64,000 bases of DNA, from NCBI RefSeq assembly GCF_021602585.1, contig NZ_BQIP01000021.1, forward strand, positions 1 to 64,000. The letters are read 5' to 3'. The notes beneath the pieces were generated by a model, which was not told where the DNA came from, did no database searches, and saw only the letters and a program-made list of their open reading frames with translations. The stretch is from Pseudomonas faucium. Lineage in GTDB: Bacteria > Pseudomonadota > Gammaproteobacteria > Pseudomonadales > Pseudomonadaceae. A program made the position numbers and the translations under genes. Positions 19,410 through 27,643 of this stretch are shown piece after piece (the stretch's first letter is position 1; each line of letters opens with the position of its first letter).

Positions 19410-19823
19410 CTAGCGCTGCAGGTTATCGCGCATGCCATCCGCCGACGGCTCTGCCACTGGCCGCGGGCAGGGCGCGCAGGCGCTGCCCATGGCGCGGTAC
19501 TCCTTGCGCAGTTTGCGGATGTCTTTGTTGTCCAGGGCTTCCAGGTCAAGCACCGAGCGCTCTGCCGACTGGGTGGCGCGGATCAGCTCGTCCAGCTTCA
19601 CATGGATGATGTCGTTGTCCCTGTTCTGCGTGTTCTGGATCAAGAAGACCATCAGGAAGGTGATGATGGTCGTGGAGGTGTTGATGATCAGCTGCCAGGT
19701 ATCGTTGTAATGGAACCACGGGCCGGAAGCTGCCCACATGGCGATCAGGATGACGGCAATCAGAAACGTACTGGGCTTGCCGGCATTGTTGGCAAGCCAT
19801 TGGCAGAACTGGGCAAATTTCAT
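19410..19823 (-). CDS. low-affinity iron permease family membrane protein
   Basis: A 137-aa protein with two membrane helices (about 18-37 and 48-66) and the conserved loop and tail ASGPWFHYNDTWQLIINT, then FLIQNTQNRDNDIIHVKLDE. This pattern defines the family annotated as low-affinity Fe/Cu permease, though transport has not been well shown for bacterial members. The ATG at 19823 has GGAG seven bases upstream; a TTG two codons earlier is less likely. Confidence 0.82.
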   Translation of the reverse strand: MKFAQFCQWLANNAGKPSTFLIAVILIAMWAASGPWFHYNDTWQLIINTSTTIITFLMVFLIQNTQNRDNDIIHVKLDELIRATQSAERSVLDLEALDNKDIRKLRKEYRAMGSACAPCPRPVAEPSADGMRDNLQR

Positions 19824-20027
19824 GGTCAATCTCCAACTCGGTCTGAAATTCTGACCACGGCGGAGCGTTGAAATTTTTTTTTACATTTAGCCCGCCGATG
19901 GAAAATCCGCCCAGCAAGCACTTTGACCTGAACTTAGCAGCCCGGCGTGGCATCACTGTAGGGAATGGTGGCGTGCTGGCCAGATCCACAGGTCAGGCAA
20001 CGCCCAACGACTTCCTGGAGTGTCCGA

Positions 20028-20552
20028 GTGCCTCGCATCATCACGCCCGCCACACCTGAACATGAGATCGAGCAGAAAAGTGCGCGGATGTTCGGCACGC
20101 CCAAGGAGCGCCTGGATTTCTACCGGCGCGAAATCCAGTACGAAACCACGATCCTGGCCAACCGCACCGACGCCTACCTGGCCGCTCAGTCGTTCCTGGT
20201 CATTGCCTTCGTGGCATCGATGAACAACCTCAACCCCAGCTGGGGCGAGATGTTCACGTTGTTCATGCCGGTGTTTCTGGCATCGCTCGGCGTGCTCAGC
20301 TCATTGAATGCCTGGCCAGGCATCCGCGCCGCCTACCGGATCATCGAGCACTGGCAGCTCAAGCAGAGCCACCTTTTGCGCAGCGAGCCGATGATGGGCC
20401 TGGCGTATGACGAATCGCCGCTGTTCTGCGAGGCTGAGACTTCACGGGAAGGGCACCGCAAATCGCTGCTGTTCTCGCTGCGCACGCCTTGGATCTTTCT
20501 CGGCTTCTGGATCTTGCTGGGGATTTACGCGGTTTATATCCAGTTGGCGTGA
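20028..20552 (+). CDS. small integral membrane protein, function unknown
   Basis: A 174-aa protein I cannot assign. The N-terminal 45 residues are soluble and charged (KERLDFYRREIQYETTILAN). Then come two close hydrophobic segments (about 50-85) and a last one at the C-terminus (about 150-172), with a hydrophilic stretch in between. The start is GTG at 20028 with GGAG seven bases before it. It is divergent from the iron-permease-like gene and its stop is 11 bp from the convergent end of mexT. The layout loosely recalls small multi-helix sensor or effector membrane proteins, but no family motif supports a call. Confidence 0.75.
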   Translation: MPRIITPATPEHEIEQKSARMFGTPKERLDFYRREIQYETTILANRTDAYLAAQSFLVIAFVASMNNLNPSWGEMFTLFMPVFLASLGVLSSLNAWPGIRAAYRIIEHWQLKQSHLLRSEPMMGLAYDESPLFCEAETSREGHRKSLLFSLRTPWIFLGFWILLGIYAVYIQLA

Positions 20553-20563
20553 TGGCGGGCCTG

Positions 20564-21478
20564 TCACAGGCTGTCGGGGTCGCCGAAGAACATCTGGATA
20601 CGCGAGCGCAGCCAACGCTCCGCCGGGTCGTTGTCCTGCGCCCCGCGCCAGGCCATGTGCAGCTCGAAACTGCGCACCTCGATTGGCAGGTCTTCGGCGC
20701 GCAGGCCGCCGGCGGCGGTCAGCGCATCGGCGGTGTAGTCCGGCACCGTGGCGACGATATCGGTGCCGGCCAGCAGGCTCCCCAGGCCGTTGAACTGCGG
20801 CACCGCCAGCACCACATGGCGCTTGCGGCCGATTTCTTCCAGCGCTTCGTCGATGAACCCGGACAGGTCGCCGGCGAACGACACCAGCGCATGGGGGCGG
20901 GCGCAGAAGTCGTCCAGGGTGATGCTGCCGGGCACGCTGTCGGCGCGCAGCAGCTTGGGCATGCTACGGCGCAGCACCTTGCGCTTGGCGTTGGCCGGCA
21001 GGTCGCTGGTGTAGCTCACGCCCACCGAGATTTCGCCCGAGGCCAGCAAGGTCGGCATCAACAGGTAGTTGACCCGGCGCACCACCAGCACGATACCGGG
21101 CGCCTCGGCGCGGATGCGCTTGAGCAGTTGCGGCAGCAGGGCGAATTCGGCGTCGTCCGACAGGCCGATGCGAAACACCGCGTTGCTGGTGGCCGGGTCG
21201 AACTCGGCGGCGCGGCTGACCGCGGTGGAGATCGAGTCCAGCGCCGGCGACAGCAGGGCGAAGATCTCGTGGGCACGCGCCGAAGGCTCCATGCTGCGGC
21301 CGGTGCGCACGAACAGCGGGTCGTCGAACAGGTTGCGCAGGCGCGACAGCGCCGCGCTGATCGCCGGCTGGCCGAGGAACAGTTTCTCGGCGGCGCGGGT
21401 CACGCTGCGCTCGTGCATCAGGGTTTCGAACACGATCAGCAAGTTGAGGTCTACGCGACGCAGGTCGTTTCGATTCAT
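20564..21478 (-). CDS. mexT: LysR regulator MexT
   Basis: A 304-aa LysR protein. It matches P. aeruginosa MexT closely from memory (MNRNDLRRVDLNLLIVFETL, HERSVTRAAEKLFLGQPAIS, and the C-terminus AWRGAQDNDPAERWLRSRI). MexT activates the MexEF-OprN multidrug efflux operon and responds to disulfide or electrophile stress. The frame is intact, with no repeat-based inactivation of the kind known in some P. aeruginosa strains. It is divergent from a MexS-like gene, as in P. aeruginosa, but mexEF-oprN is not in this window. Confidence 0.92.
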   Translation of the reverse strand: MNRNDLRRVDLNLLIVFETLMHERSVTRAAEKLFLGQPAISAALSRLRNLFDDPLFVRTGRSMEPSARAHEIFALLSPALDSISTAVSRAAEFDPATSNAVFRIGLSDDAEFALLPQLLKRIRAEAPGIVLVVRRVNYLLMPTLLASGEISVGVSYTSDLPANAKRKVLRRSMPKLLRADSVPGSITLDDFCARPHALVSFAGDLSGFIDEALEEIGRKRHVVLAVPQFNGLGSLLAGTDIVATVPDYTADALTAAGGLRAEDLPIEVRSFELHMAWRGAQDNDPAERWLRSRIQMFFGDPDSL

Positions 21479-21684
21479 CGGTGTGCTTCGCCTAAAGTGG
21501 GGCAGGGGTGAATCTTAAGGCCAAAGGCTGTTACCCTGCACCGATTTCCGGGGGCCAATGCACAGCAAAGTCAGGTGCCCAATCGATGACAGGCATGTCG
21601 ACTATTAACGGCCACTGATGGTCTAACGGCTAAAGCCCGGATAAAGTCCGTGGTAATACGAGATTCACAAAGGCGAGGTATGCG

Positions 21685-22707
21685 ATGTCCCGCATGATCC
21701 GTTTCCACAAGTTCGGCGCTGCCGATGTGCTCCGTTGCGAGGAGCAGGCCGAACCGTCTCCAGCCGTCGGCGAGGTGCAGATCCGCGTCGAGGCGATCGG
21801 CGTGAGCTGGTACGACGTGCTCTGGCGGCAGAACCTGGCACCGACCCAGGCCCGCCTGCCAGCCGGGATCGGCAGTGAGATGGCGGGCGTGGTGACGGCG
21901 GTCGGCGAGGGTGTCGACGATATTGCGGTGGGCGATCGGGTGGCCAGCTTCCCGGCCGCCAGCGCCAACGAGCACCCGGTGTATGGCGATGTGATCGTGC
22001 TGCCGCGCACGGCCATCACCCGTTACCCCGACGTGCTCACGCCGATCGAGGCCAGCGTGCACTACACGCCGTTGCTCATCGCCTACTTTGCCTACGTCGA
22101 CCTGGCCCGGGCCAAGGCCGGGCAGACCGCCCTGGTGACCGACGCCAGCCACTGCGCCGGGCCTGCCTTCGTGCAGCTGGGCAAGGCGCTGGGGCTCAAG
22201 GTGTTCGCCGCCACCAAGGAGCCCGAGCAGCGTGAATACCTGCTGGGGCTGGGCGCCGACAAGGTGATCGTTACCGAAGAGCAGGACCTGCTGATGCAGG
22301 TGGGCAAGTACACCGACGGGCGTGGCGTGGACATGGTGCTCGATGGCATGGGCGGGCCGCAGATGTCGTTGCTCGGCGATGTGCTGGCGCCGCGCGGCAG
22401 CCTGGTACTGTATGGCCTGCAAGGCGGCAACCAGACGCCGTTCCCGGCCTGTGCGGCGTTCCAGAAGAACATCCAGTTCTATGTGCATTGCATCGGCAAC
22501 TTCACCGGCAAGCCGGAGCTGGGCATCAGCCAGGACCAGGTGGCCTTGCAACGGGCCTTGCGCGACATCAACCAGTTCACCGCCGACCAGCTGCTGACGC
22601 CGCAGATCATCAAGGTGTTTCCGTTCAGCCAGGTGGTCGAGGCGCATCGCTGCATGGACGAATGCCCTTGTGGCGGGCGCGTGGTGCTGGACATGGGGCA
22701 ACCCTGA
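21685..22707 (+). CDS. mexS: MexS-like medium-chain dehydrogenase/quinone oxidoreductase
   Basis: A 340-aa zinc-type alcohol dehydrogenase superfamily protein. It opens with the GroES-like domain (SRMIRFHKFGAADVLRCEE, SWYDVLWRQNLAP) and continues with an NAD(P)-binding Rossmann domain. The divergent pairing with mexT and the sequence match MexS. In P. aeruginosa, loss of MexS turns on MexT, so MexS is thought to clear a MexT-inducing electrophile. The ATG at 21685 has GAGG six bases upstream. The 206-bp divergent gap contains a GTCGAC core at 21597-21602 that may be part of a MexT site. An intrinsic terminator follows the gene. Confidence 0.88.
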   Translation: MSRMIRFHKFGAADVLRCEEQAEPSPAVGEVQIRVEAIGVSWYDVLWRQNLAPTQARLPAGIGSEMAGVVTAVGEGVDDIAVGDRVASFPAASANEHPVYGDVIVLPRTAITRYPDVLTPIEASVHYTPLLIAYFAYVDLARAKAGQTALVTDASHCAGPAFVQLGKALGLKVFAATKEPEQREYLLGLGADKVIVTEEQDLLMQVGKYTDGRGVDMVLDGMGGPQMSLLGDVLAPRGSLVLYGLQGGNQTPFPACAAFQKNIQFYVHCIGNFTGKPELGISQDQVALQRALRDINQFTADQLLTPQIIKVFPFSQVVEAHRCMDECPCGGRVVLDMGQP

Positions 22708-22729
22708 AAGCGCTGTCATGCTGAAAATG

Positions 22730-22754
22730 ACCCGGGCTGAGTCCCGGGTTTTTT
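22730..22754 (+). terminator. intrinsic terminator of mexS
   Basis: ACCCGGG (22730-22736) and CCCGGGT (22743-22749) form a 7-bp GC-rich stem with a 6-base loop, followed by six T. It starts 22 bp after the mexS stop. Confidence 0.9.
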
Positions 22755-23195
22755 CTGCCTGTTAAACAGAAAATTCCTACATTTAAAGTTCAATCTTCCT
22801 ATATCCATTCCGAGTGAAAATTGCTGCGCAATGTTATTGCCTTCAAACGTCTGCCGCCTATGGATAAAGAGATTGTGTGGGTTGGTTTTGTCCTTGAGCC
22901 TGCATGGTTTTTTTACCGCTGTCTGTATCTTTTATTCATTCGGCAACACTTGATAATGGCGCAATGACAGTTTACGCAAGGAGCGTGCGATGGAGAGGGC
23001 GAGGCCCCGCGGCGGCTCTGGGCGCCAGGCGGTGGGTGGGCGAAGGGGGTGCTTTTTCTCCATGGCTTGGCGACAGCGTTTAGCTACTTCAGTTTTCCTG
23101 ACTTCAAACAGGAAATTTCCCAGATTAATTTCACCGCGCAATTGTTCGTGCAGACACTAGCTGTGCGGTGCATGACTGAAGCAGTGAGGTAAGCC
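22755..23195. other. AT-rich intergenic region upstream of the MocR operon
   Basis: A 440-bp gap. The first 220 bp are AT-rich with no credible gene; the next 100 bp turn GC-rich. A dyad TTTCCTG (23094-23100) / CAGGAAA (23109-23115) lies about 80 bp before the next gene and could be its operator. A 56-codon frame from ATG 22990 with a decent ribosome site is possible but has poor codon use for this genome. Confidence 0.5.
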
Positions 23196-24548
23196 GTGAG
23201 CAATATTCACGATCAGGCAATGCACTATATCTACCAACAAGTTCTGGAACGCTTGCTGGCCCACATGTCGCAACCCCAGCGCGCTTCCTTGCAGCTGCTG
23301 ATCCAGCGCCTGCTGTTGGCGGCCGGAGGGCCGGATTACATCGGCACCTTCAGGTTGCTGGTGGTGCAGGGCGCCGATACCCGCAGCACGCGCCTGCTGG
23401 CCATCTTGCGTGCGGCGCAGTTGAGCATCGCCCTGCGAGCGCCCATGACCTTCCAGCTGCAGGTGCGGGTGGTGGGCCTGCCGGCAGCCAGCGGCGCCTT
23501 GCTGCAGCACCACGAGCGCAATTTCGATGCGCTGTTCATGCATGACGACCCGCGCGTTGACTTGCAGATGGTCAACACCGGCATGGTCGAACCCTTCAAC
23601 CGCCAGCCCCGGGTCGGCGAGCCCTGGCCGCTGGCCCGCGATGCCTTGCTGCTGTTCGGCCACCTGGCCGACGCGCGGCCCGAGGCGCTGCTGGGCAGCC
23701 GGCTGCACCTGGAGCTGGCGGCGGCGGTGGGCCTGGCGTGCGAAGGCCAGCCGTGTGCGGACGCACTGGTCACTGCCATGCCCTTGCGCCAGCGGCGCCG
23801 CTACCTGGCCTGGGCGCGCCGGAGCCTGCGCCTGGCGGGGGACAACGGCCTGGTCATCGAGCAGCCCTGCCTGGCGGCCCTGGCCGAGCGGCTGGGCCAA
23901 TTGCATGGGCTGGCCAGCCTGCCGGTGGGTGAGCCGCAAATGCCCGGCCATGAGCAACCCGAACAGGCACCGCTGAGGCTGCTGGCGATCGACGACCTGT
24001 TGCCCCAGTTGGTGAACGAAGGTGAACTCGACCGCATGATAGGCCACCGTACCGAGCCCGCCCACGATGCCACGCCACTGGCAGCCTACCTCGACCCGCT
24101 GGCGCTGACCCAGTTGCAGGACCTGCACGCCCGCTGCCTGGCGCCTTCGCCGCGGCGCGAGGCCCTGCGCCTGGTCGGACAGCGGGCGCCGGGCAGTCCG
24201 CCAGGGCCGCAACAGGCGCGTTTCACCCAGGCCTACGGCATCGACCAGGCCCAGCTCATCTGCATGCTGTATGGCCCGTTCGCCGAGCGCGGCCGGGGCC
24301 TTGAGCGCTTCTTGCGCTGTCGCCACCCGGACATGCTGGTGGCCTTGCCTTACCTGCACCGCGCCCTGCAGGGCAAAACCTGCCCGGATGCGGTCAAGCA
24401 CTGGCTGGTCAACACCAGTGGCCTTGCCCTTGGGCACTTGCGCGCCATCTATGGCGGGCGCCTGCACAGCGCCACCCGGGGTCTGCTGACGGGCCTGGCG
24501 CGGCGTGATGTGCAGCTGCGCTGGCTGGCTCGCGAGGCCGCCCGCTGA
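23196..24548 (+). CDS. conserved hypothetical protein encoded with a MocR-like regulator
   Basis: A 450-aa protein with no motif I recognise. It is rich in Leu, Arg and Ala, has no signal peptide or membrane helix, and appears mostly helical. It contains an Arg-rich patch (LRQRRRYLAWARRSLRLAG). The start is GTG at 23196, with GAGG seven bases upstream; an ATG at 23220 is an alternative. Its stop overlaps the start of the MocR-like gene (TGATG), so the two are translationally coupled and probably work together. The high-GC codon use matches its neighbours, so it is not an obvious recent import. Confidence 0.8.
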   Translation: MSNIHDQAMHYIYQQVLERLLAHMSQPQRASLQLLIQRLLLAAGGPDYIGTFRLLVVQGADTRSTRLLAILRAAQLSIALRAPMTFQLQVRVVGLPAASGALLQHHERNFDALFMHDDPRVDLQMVNTGMVEPFNRQPRVGEPWPLARDALLLFGHLADARPEALLGSRLHLELAAAVGLACEGQPCADALVTAMPLRQRRRYLAWARRSLRLAGDNGLVIEQPCLAALAERLGQLHGLASLPVGEPQMPGHEQPEQAPLRLLAIDDLLPQLVNEGELDRMIGHRTEPAHDATPLAAYLDPLALTQLQDLHARCLAPSPRREALRLVGQRAPGSPPGPQQARFTQAYGIDQAQLICMLYGPFAERGRGLERFLRCRHPDMLVALPYLHRALQGKTCPDAVKHWLVNTSGLALGHLRAIYGGRLHSATRGLLTGLARRDVQLRWLAREAAR

Positions 24549-25867
24549 TGGGGCGAGAGTTCGCCTACCACAAGGTGTATCGCTACTTGCAGGCGCTGGT
24601 CGATCAGGCGCAACGCGGCGGCGAGCAGCGCCTGCCGTCGTTGCGCACCCTGGCCCGGCGCCTGCGGGTGTCGCTGGCCACTGTGCAGGCCGCGTATGGC
24701 CTGCTGGAAAATGAGGGCCGTGTGCGTTCGGTGGCCAAATCTGGCTACTTCGCCCAGCTTGTCGTGAACACCACCCAGGCGCGTGTGCAGCGCAGTACCG
24801 AGCCGCTGCAGTCGGGCCTGGAGCGCACGCTGTTCGCCCATGAACGGCGCCTGGCGCGCCAACGTGCGCAAGCCTTGCCGGTAGCGCCGGGCGGCGCAGG
24901 CGTGCGCCTGCGCGAGGCCTTGGCCCACCGCTACAACCGCGCGGCTCACCCGCCTTGGAAGGCCGACCACGTGCACCTGGGCCCCGACGTGCAGGCCGTG
25001 CTGGAAACGCTGCTGACGGCGTTGGCGCTGCAGGGCGGCACGGTGGTGGTGGCGTCACCTTGCTGCTGGCGCCTGCTGCAGGTGTTGCAGCGCCTTGGCA
25101 TGCAGGTGCTGGAAGTGCCCTGGGACAGCCAGGGCGGCCTGGACCTGGCAAGCCTTGCGCAGATGCTTGGGCAAGGTTCGGTGCGCATGCTGATCATGCC
25201 GTCGTGCCTGAGCCTGCCGGGCGGGCAGATGGTCTCGGTGCAGGATCAGCAGCAGGTTGCCCGGATGCTGGCAGGGCACCCGGTGTGGCTGCTGGAAAAC
25301 GACCTGGACAGTGAACGCTGTTTTTCCGCGTTACCCGCCATGCGCCTGCGCGATCGTGTCGATCAGCGCTGGTTGCTGGTGCTGGGTTCGCTGGAGGCCA
25401 CGGTGGGTGCCGAGGCGCCTTACGCTTATGTGCTGGGGCGTCACCCGGTGCTGGGCGAAGCGTTTGCCCGGCGTGCCTACCAGTTGCCGCCGCTGCGCCA
25501 GCAGGCGCTGGCGCAGATGCTAGGGAAGGGCGAGATCGACCAGCACCTCAGCCGGCGGCGCGTGGCGCTGGGCCAGGCGATGCGGCAACTTTGCCAGCTA
25601 TTGCACGCACAGCTGGGTGGGCAATTGGCCTTCAACTTGCCGGAAGGCGGCCATGGGGTGTGGGTGCGCATGCTGCAGCCGGTGCCGGCGCAGCGCCTGG
25701 AGTCGGCGATGGCGGGCACCGCGTTGCTGGTTCTGGCAGGGTCGCAGTTCAGCCTGCAGGGGCGCTACCAGCACTACCTGTTGCTGACCTGGACCGGGGA
25801 GCAGTTGGGTGCGCTGCCCGAGGCCTTGGGCAGGTTGGGCGAAGCGCTGGCGATGCCAGGCGGCTGA
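24548..25867 (+). CDS. MocR-type GntR/aminotransferase-fold regulator lacking the PLP lysine
   Basis: A 439-aa fusion. The N-terminal GntR winged helix (about 1-75: RLPSLRTLARRLRVSLATVQ, then GLLENEGRVRSV) is followed by a fold-type I aminotransferase-like domain. In normal MocR proteins the cofactor lysine sits in a motif like GTFSKTL; here the aligned stretch reads VLGSLEATVG, so the lysine is replaced by Ala. The domain probably does not bind PLP as an internal aldimine and may sense another ligand. It overlaps the preceding gene by one base. Confidence 0.8.
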   Translation: MGREFAYHKVYRYLQALVDQAQRGGEQRLPSLRTLARRLRVSLATVQAAYGLLENEGRVRSVAKSGYFAQLVVNTTQARVQRSTEPLQSGLERTLFAHERRLARQRAQALPVAPGGAGVRLREALAHRYNRAAHPPWKADHVHLGPDVQAVLETLLTALALQGGTVVVASPCCWRLLQVLQRLGMQVLEVPWDSQGGLDLASLAQMLGQGSVRMLIMPSCLSLPGGQMVSVQDQQQVARMLAGHPVWLLENDLDSERCFSALPAMRLRDRVDQRWLLVLGSLEATVGAEAPYAYVLGRHPVLGEAFARRAYQLPPLRQQALAQMLGKGEIDQHLSRRRVALGQAMRQLCQLLHAQLGGQLAFNLPEGGHGVWVRMLQPVPAQRLESAMAGTALLVLAGSQFSLQGRYQHYLLLTWTGEQLGALPEALGRLGEALAMPGG

Positions 25868-25949
25868 AGAAGGGCCAGCAGGCACCTTTCGTCGGCCGAT
25901 GCGCGGCCGTGGGGGAATGCGATCCATGGCGCTTGCCAGTGCGCGTTAT

Positions 25950-25965
25950 CTGTATGTATAAACAG
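25950..25965. promoter_or_regulatory. LexA (SOS) box
   Basis: CTGTATGTATAAACAG fits the gamma-proteobacterial LexA consensus CTGT-N8-ACAG exactly, with an AT-rich centre. It lies 28 bp before the FAN1-like gene, the right place to repress that promoter. Binding is inferred from the consensus. Confidence 0.8.
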
Positions 25966-25993
25966 TGTCCATTCCTGCTGCCCGACCTTGCCC

Positions 25994-27643
25994 GTGATCG
26001 CCCATTCCGTCGAAGACCCTTTGTACTACCTGCACAACTTCCGCCAGGTATTGCAGTGGGTCGAACAGCGCTACGCCGACCTGCTCGACGCCCAGGAGCT
26101 GGCTTTTCTGCAGGCCTTCGCCGCCCTGGAGCAGCCGGCCCAGGCGCTGATGGTGCGCATGGCGATGCGCAAGGGCGAGCTGTTTCGCAGTGACCGGCTC
26201 GACTACGCCGAGATTGGCGATACTTTGCACGCACTGCAGCCCCTGCAGGCGTTGGGGTGGGTACGCGAGCCCGAACAATTGAGCCTGGAGCAGCTGTTCG
26301 CGCTGCTGCGCAAGGACGAACTCGCCCACGGTTTCGCCGGGCAACTGAGCCGGCCGCGCGCCGCCAAGAGCGAGCTGTACGCCCAGCTGCAAGCCCTGGC
26401 CTTGCCACCCCGGCCGCTGGCGCACTGGTTCGCCGAAGCGCCGGTGGGCATCTTGCAGTGGTGCCTGCAGCCGCTGTGCGACCGCATGCGCTTGCTGTTC
26501 TTCGGCAACCTGTACCAGGACTGGTCGGACTTCGTGCTGGCCGACCTGGGCCTGCTGCGCTACGAGCAAGTGCCGTTCAGCCCCGGTTCCCGAGCCTTGC
26601 AGCAGCGCAGCGAAATCGACCTGGCAATGGCCCTGCACCACTGCACCGTGCGCTTGGAGCAGGGCGAGGCGCCGGCGGTGATCCTCGAGGGCCTGGCCCA
26701 CTGGCACAGCGACAACCCCTGGCTGGCGCGGCGCCACGGGCGGCTGCTGTTCGCCCTGGGCCAGCAGTGCGAACGCTTGGGCGACTGGGACCTGGCCCTG
26801 GCGGTCTATGCCCGCAGCAACCATGCGCAAGCACGCATCCGCCAGGTGCGCGTGCTGGAACGCTGCGAGTGCTGGCCCCAGGCCCACGAACTGGCCATGC
26901 AACTGGCCGCCGCACCCGCCAATGCCCTCGAAGTGCAGGCCCTGCAGCGCATGTTGCCGCGCCTGGCGCGCAAGCTCGGCGGGCCTGCACAGCCGCGCCA
27001 GCGCAGCACGGCGCCGCACCTGATTGAGCTGGAACTGCCGCGTGAACTCGCTGCGCTGGGCGTCGAGGAGGCCGTGCGCCAGCACCTGGCTGAAGCCGGC
27101 GGGCAGGTGCACTACGTGGAAAACACCTTGCTCAACAGCCTGTTCGGGCTGTTGTGCTGGGAGGCGATTTTCGCGCCGATCCCCGGCGCCTTCTTCCACC
27201 CGTTCCAGGCCGCGCCGCAGGACTTGCACGACAGCGACTTCCAGCTGCGCCGCGCCGCGCTGTTCGACGCCTGCCTGGGGCGGCTCGACGATGGCAGCCA
27301 CCGCCAGGCCATCCTCGACTGCTTTGCCGCCAAGCACGGTTTGCAATCACCGTTCGTGTTCTGGCCGATGCTCGACCAGGCCTTGCTCGAACAGGCCCTG
27401 GCCTGCCTGCCGCCAGCGCACCTGAAGCAGTGCTTCCTGCGCCTGCTGCAGGACATCCGCAACAACCGCGCCGGCATGCCCGACCTGATCCAGTTCTGGC
27501 CCGAGCAGGGGGCCTACCGCATGGTCGAAGTGAAGGGGCCGGGCGATCGCCTGCAGGACAACCAACTGCGCTGGCTGGCCTTCTGCGCCGAACACGGGCT
27601 GCAGGTGGCGGTCTGCCATGTGCGCTGGAGCGAGCCGGCGTGA
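25994..27643 (+). CDS. FAN1-type structure-specific nuclease with VRR-NUC domain
   Basis: A protein of about 549 aa. The C-terminal VRR-NUC domain has the catalytic line MPDLIQF with Asp497, and VEVKGPGD with Glu512 and Lys514. The helical N-terminal two-thirds and the start DPLYYLHNF match bacterial FAN1, the homologue of the human interstrand cross-link repair nuclease, which trims 5' flaps. The start is uncertain: GTG at 25994 is used, a TTG lies two codons upstream, and neither has a strong ribosome site. It overlaps the next gene by four bases (GTGA) and is preceded by an SOS box. Confidence 0.88.
   Translation: MIAHSVEDPLYYLHNFRQVLQWVEQRYADLLDAQELAFLQAFAALEQPAQALMVRMAMRKGELFRSDRLDYAEIGDTLHALQPLQALGWVREPEQLSLEQLFALLRKDELAHGFAGQLSRPRAAKSELYAQLQALALPPRPLAHWFAEAPVGILQWCLQPLCDRMRLLFFGNLYQDWSDFVLADLGLLRYEQVPFSPGSRALQQRSEIDLAMALHHCTVRLEQGEAPAVILEGLAHWHSDNPWLARRHGRLLFALGQQCERLGDWDLALAVYARSNHAQARIRQVRVLERCECWPQAHELAMQLAAAPANALEVQALQRMLPRLARKLGGPAQPRQRSTAPHLIELELPRELAALGVEEAVRQHLAEAGGQVHYVENTLLNSLFGLLCWEAIFAPIPGAFFHPFQAAPQDLHDSDFQLRRAALFDACLGRLDDGSHRQAILDCFAAKHGLQSPFVFWPMLDQALLEQALACLPPAHLKQCFLRLLQDIRNNRAGMPDLIQFWPEQGAYRMVEVKGPGDRLQDNQLRWLAFCAEHGLQVAVCHVRWSEPA

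Noticed and set aside
21479-21684. A full MexT binding site between mexT and mexS.
   Set aside because: Only a GTCGAC core at 21597-21602 matches; the remaining spacing does not fit the consensus I know, so I did not list it.
22990-23159. A 56-codon plus-strand frame from ATG 22990 preceded by GGAG.
   Set aside because: Codon use is unlike the genome and the product (MERARPRGGSGRQAVGG...) is low-complexity and unrecognised, so I did not list it as a gene.
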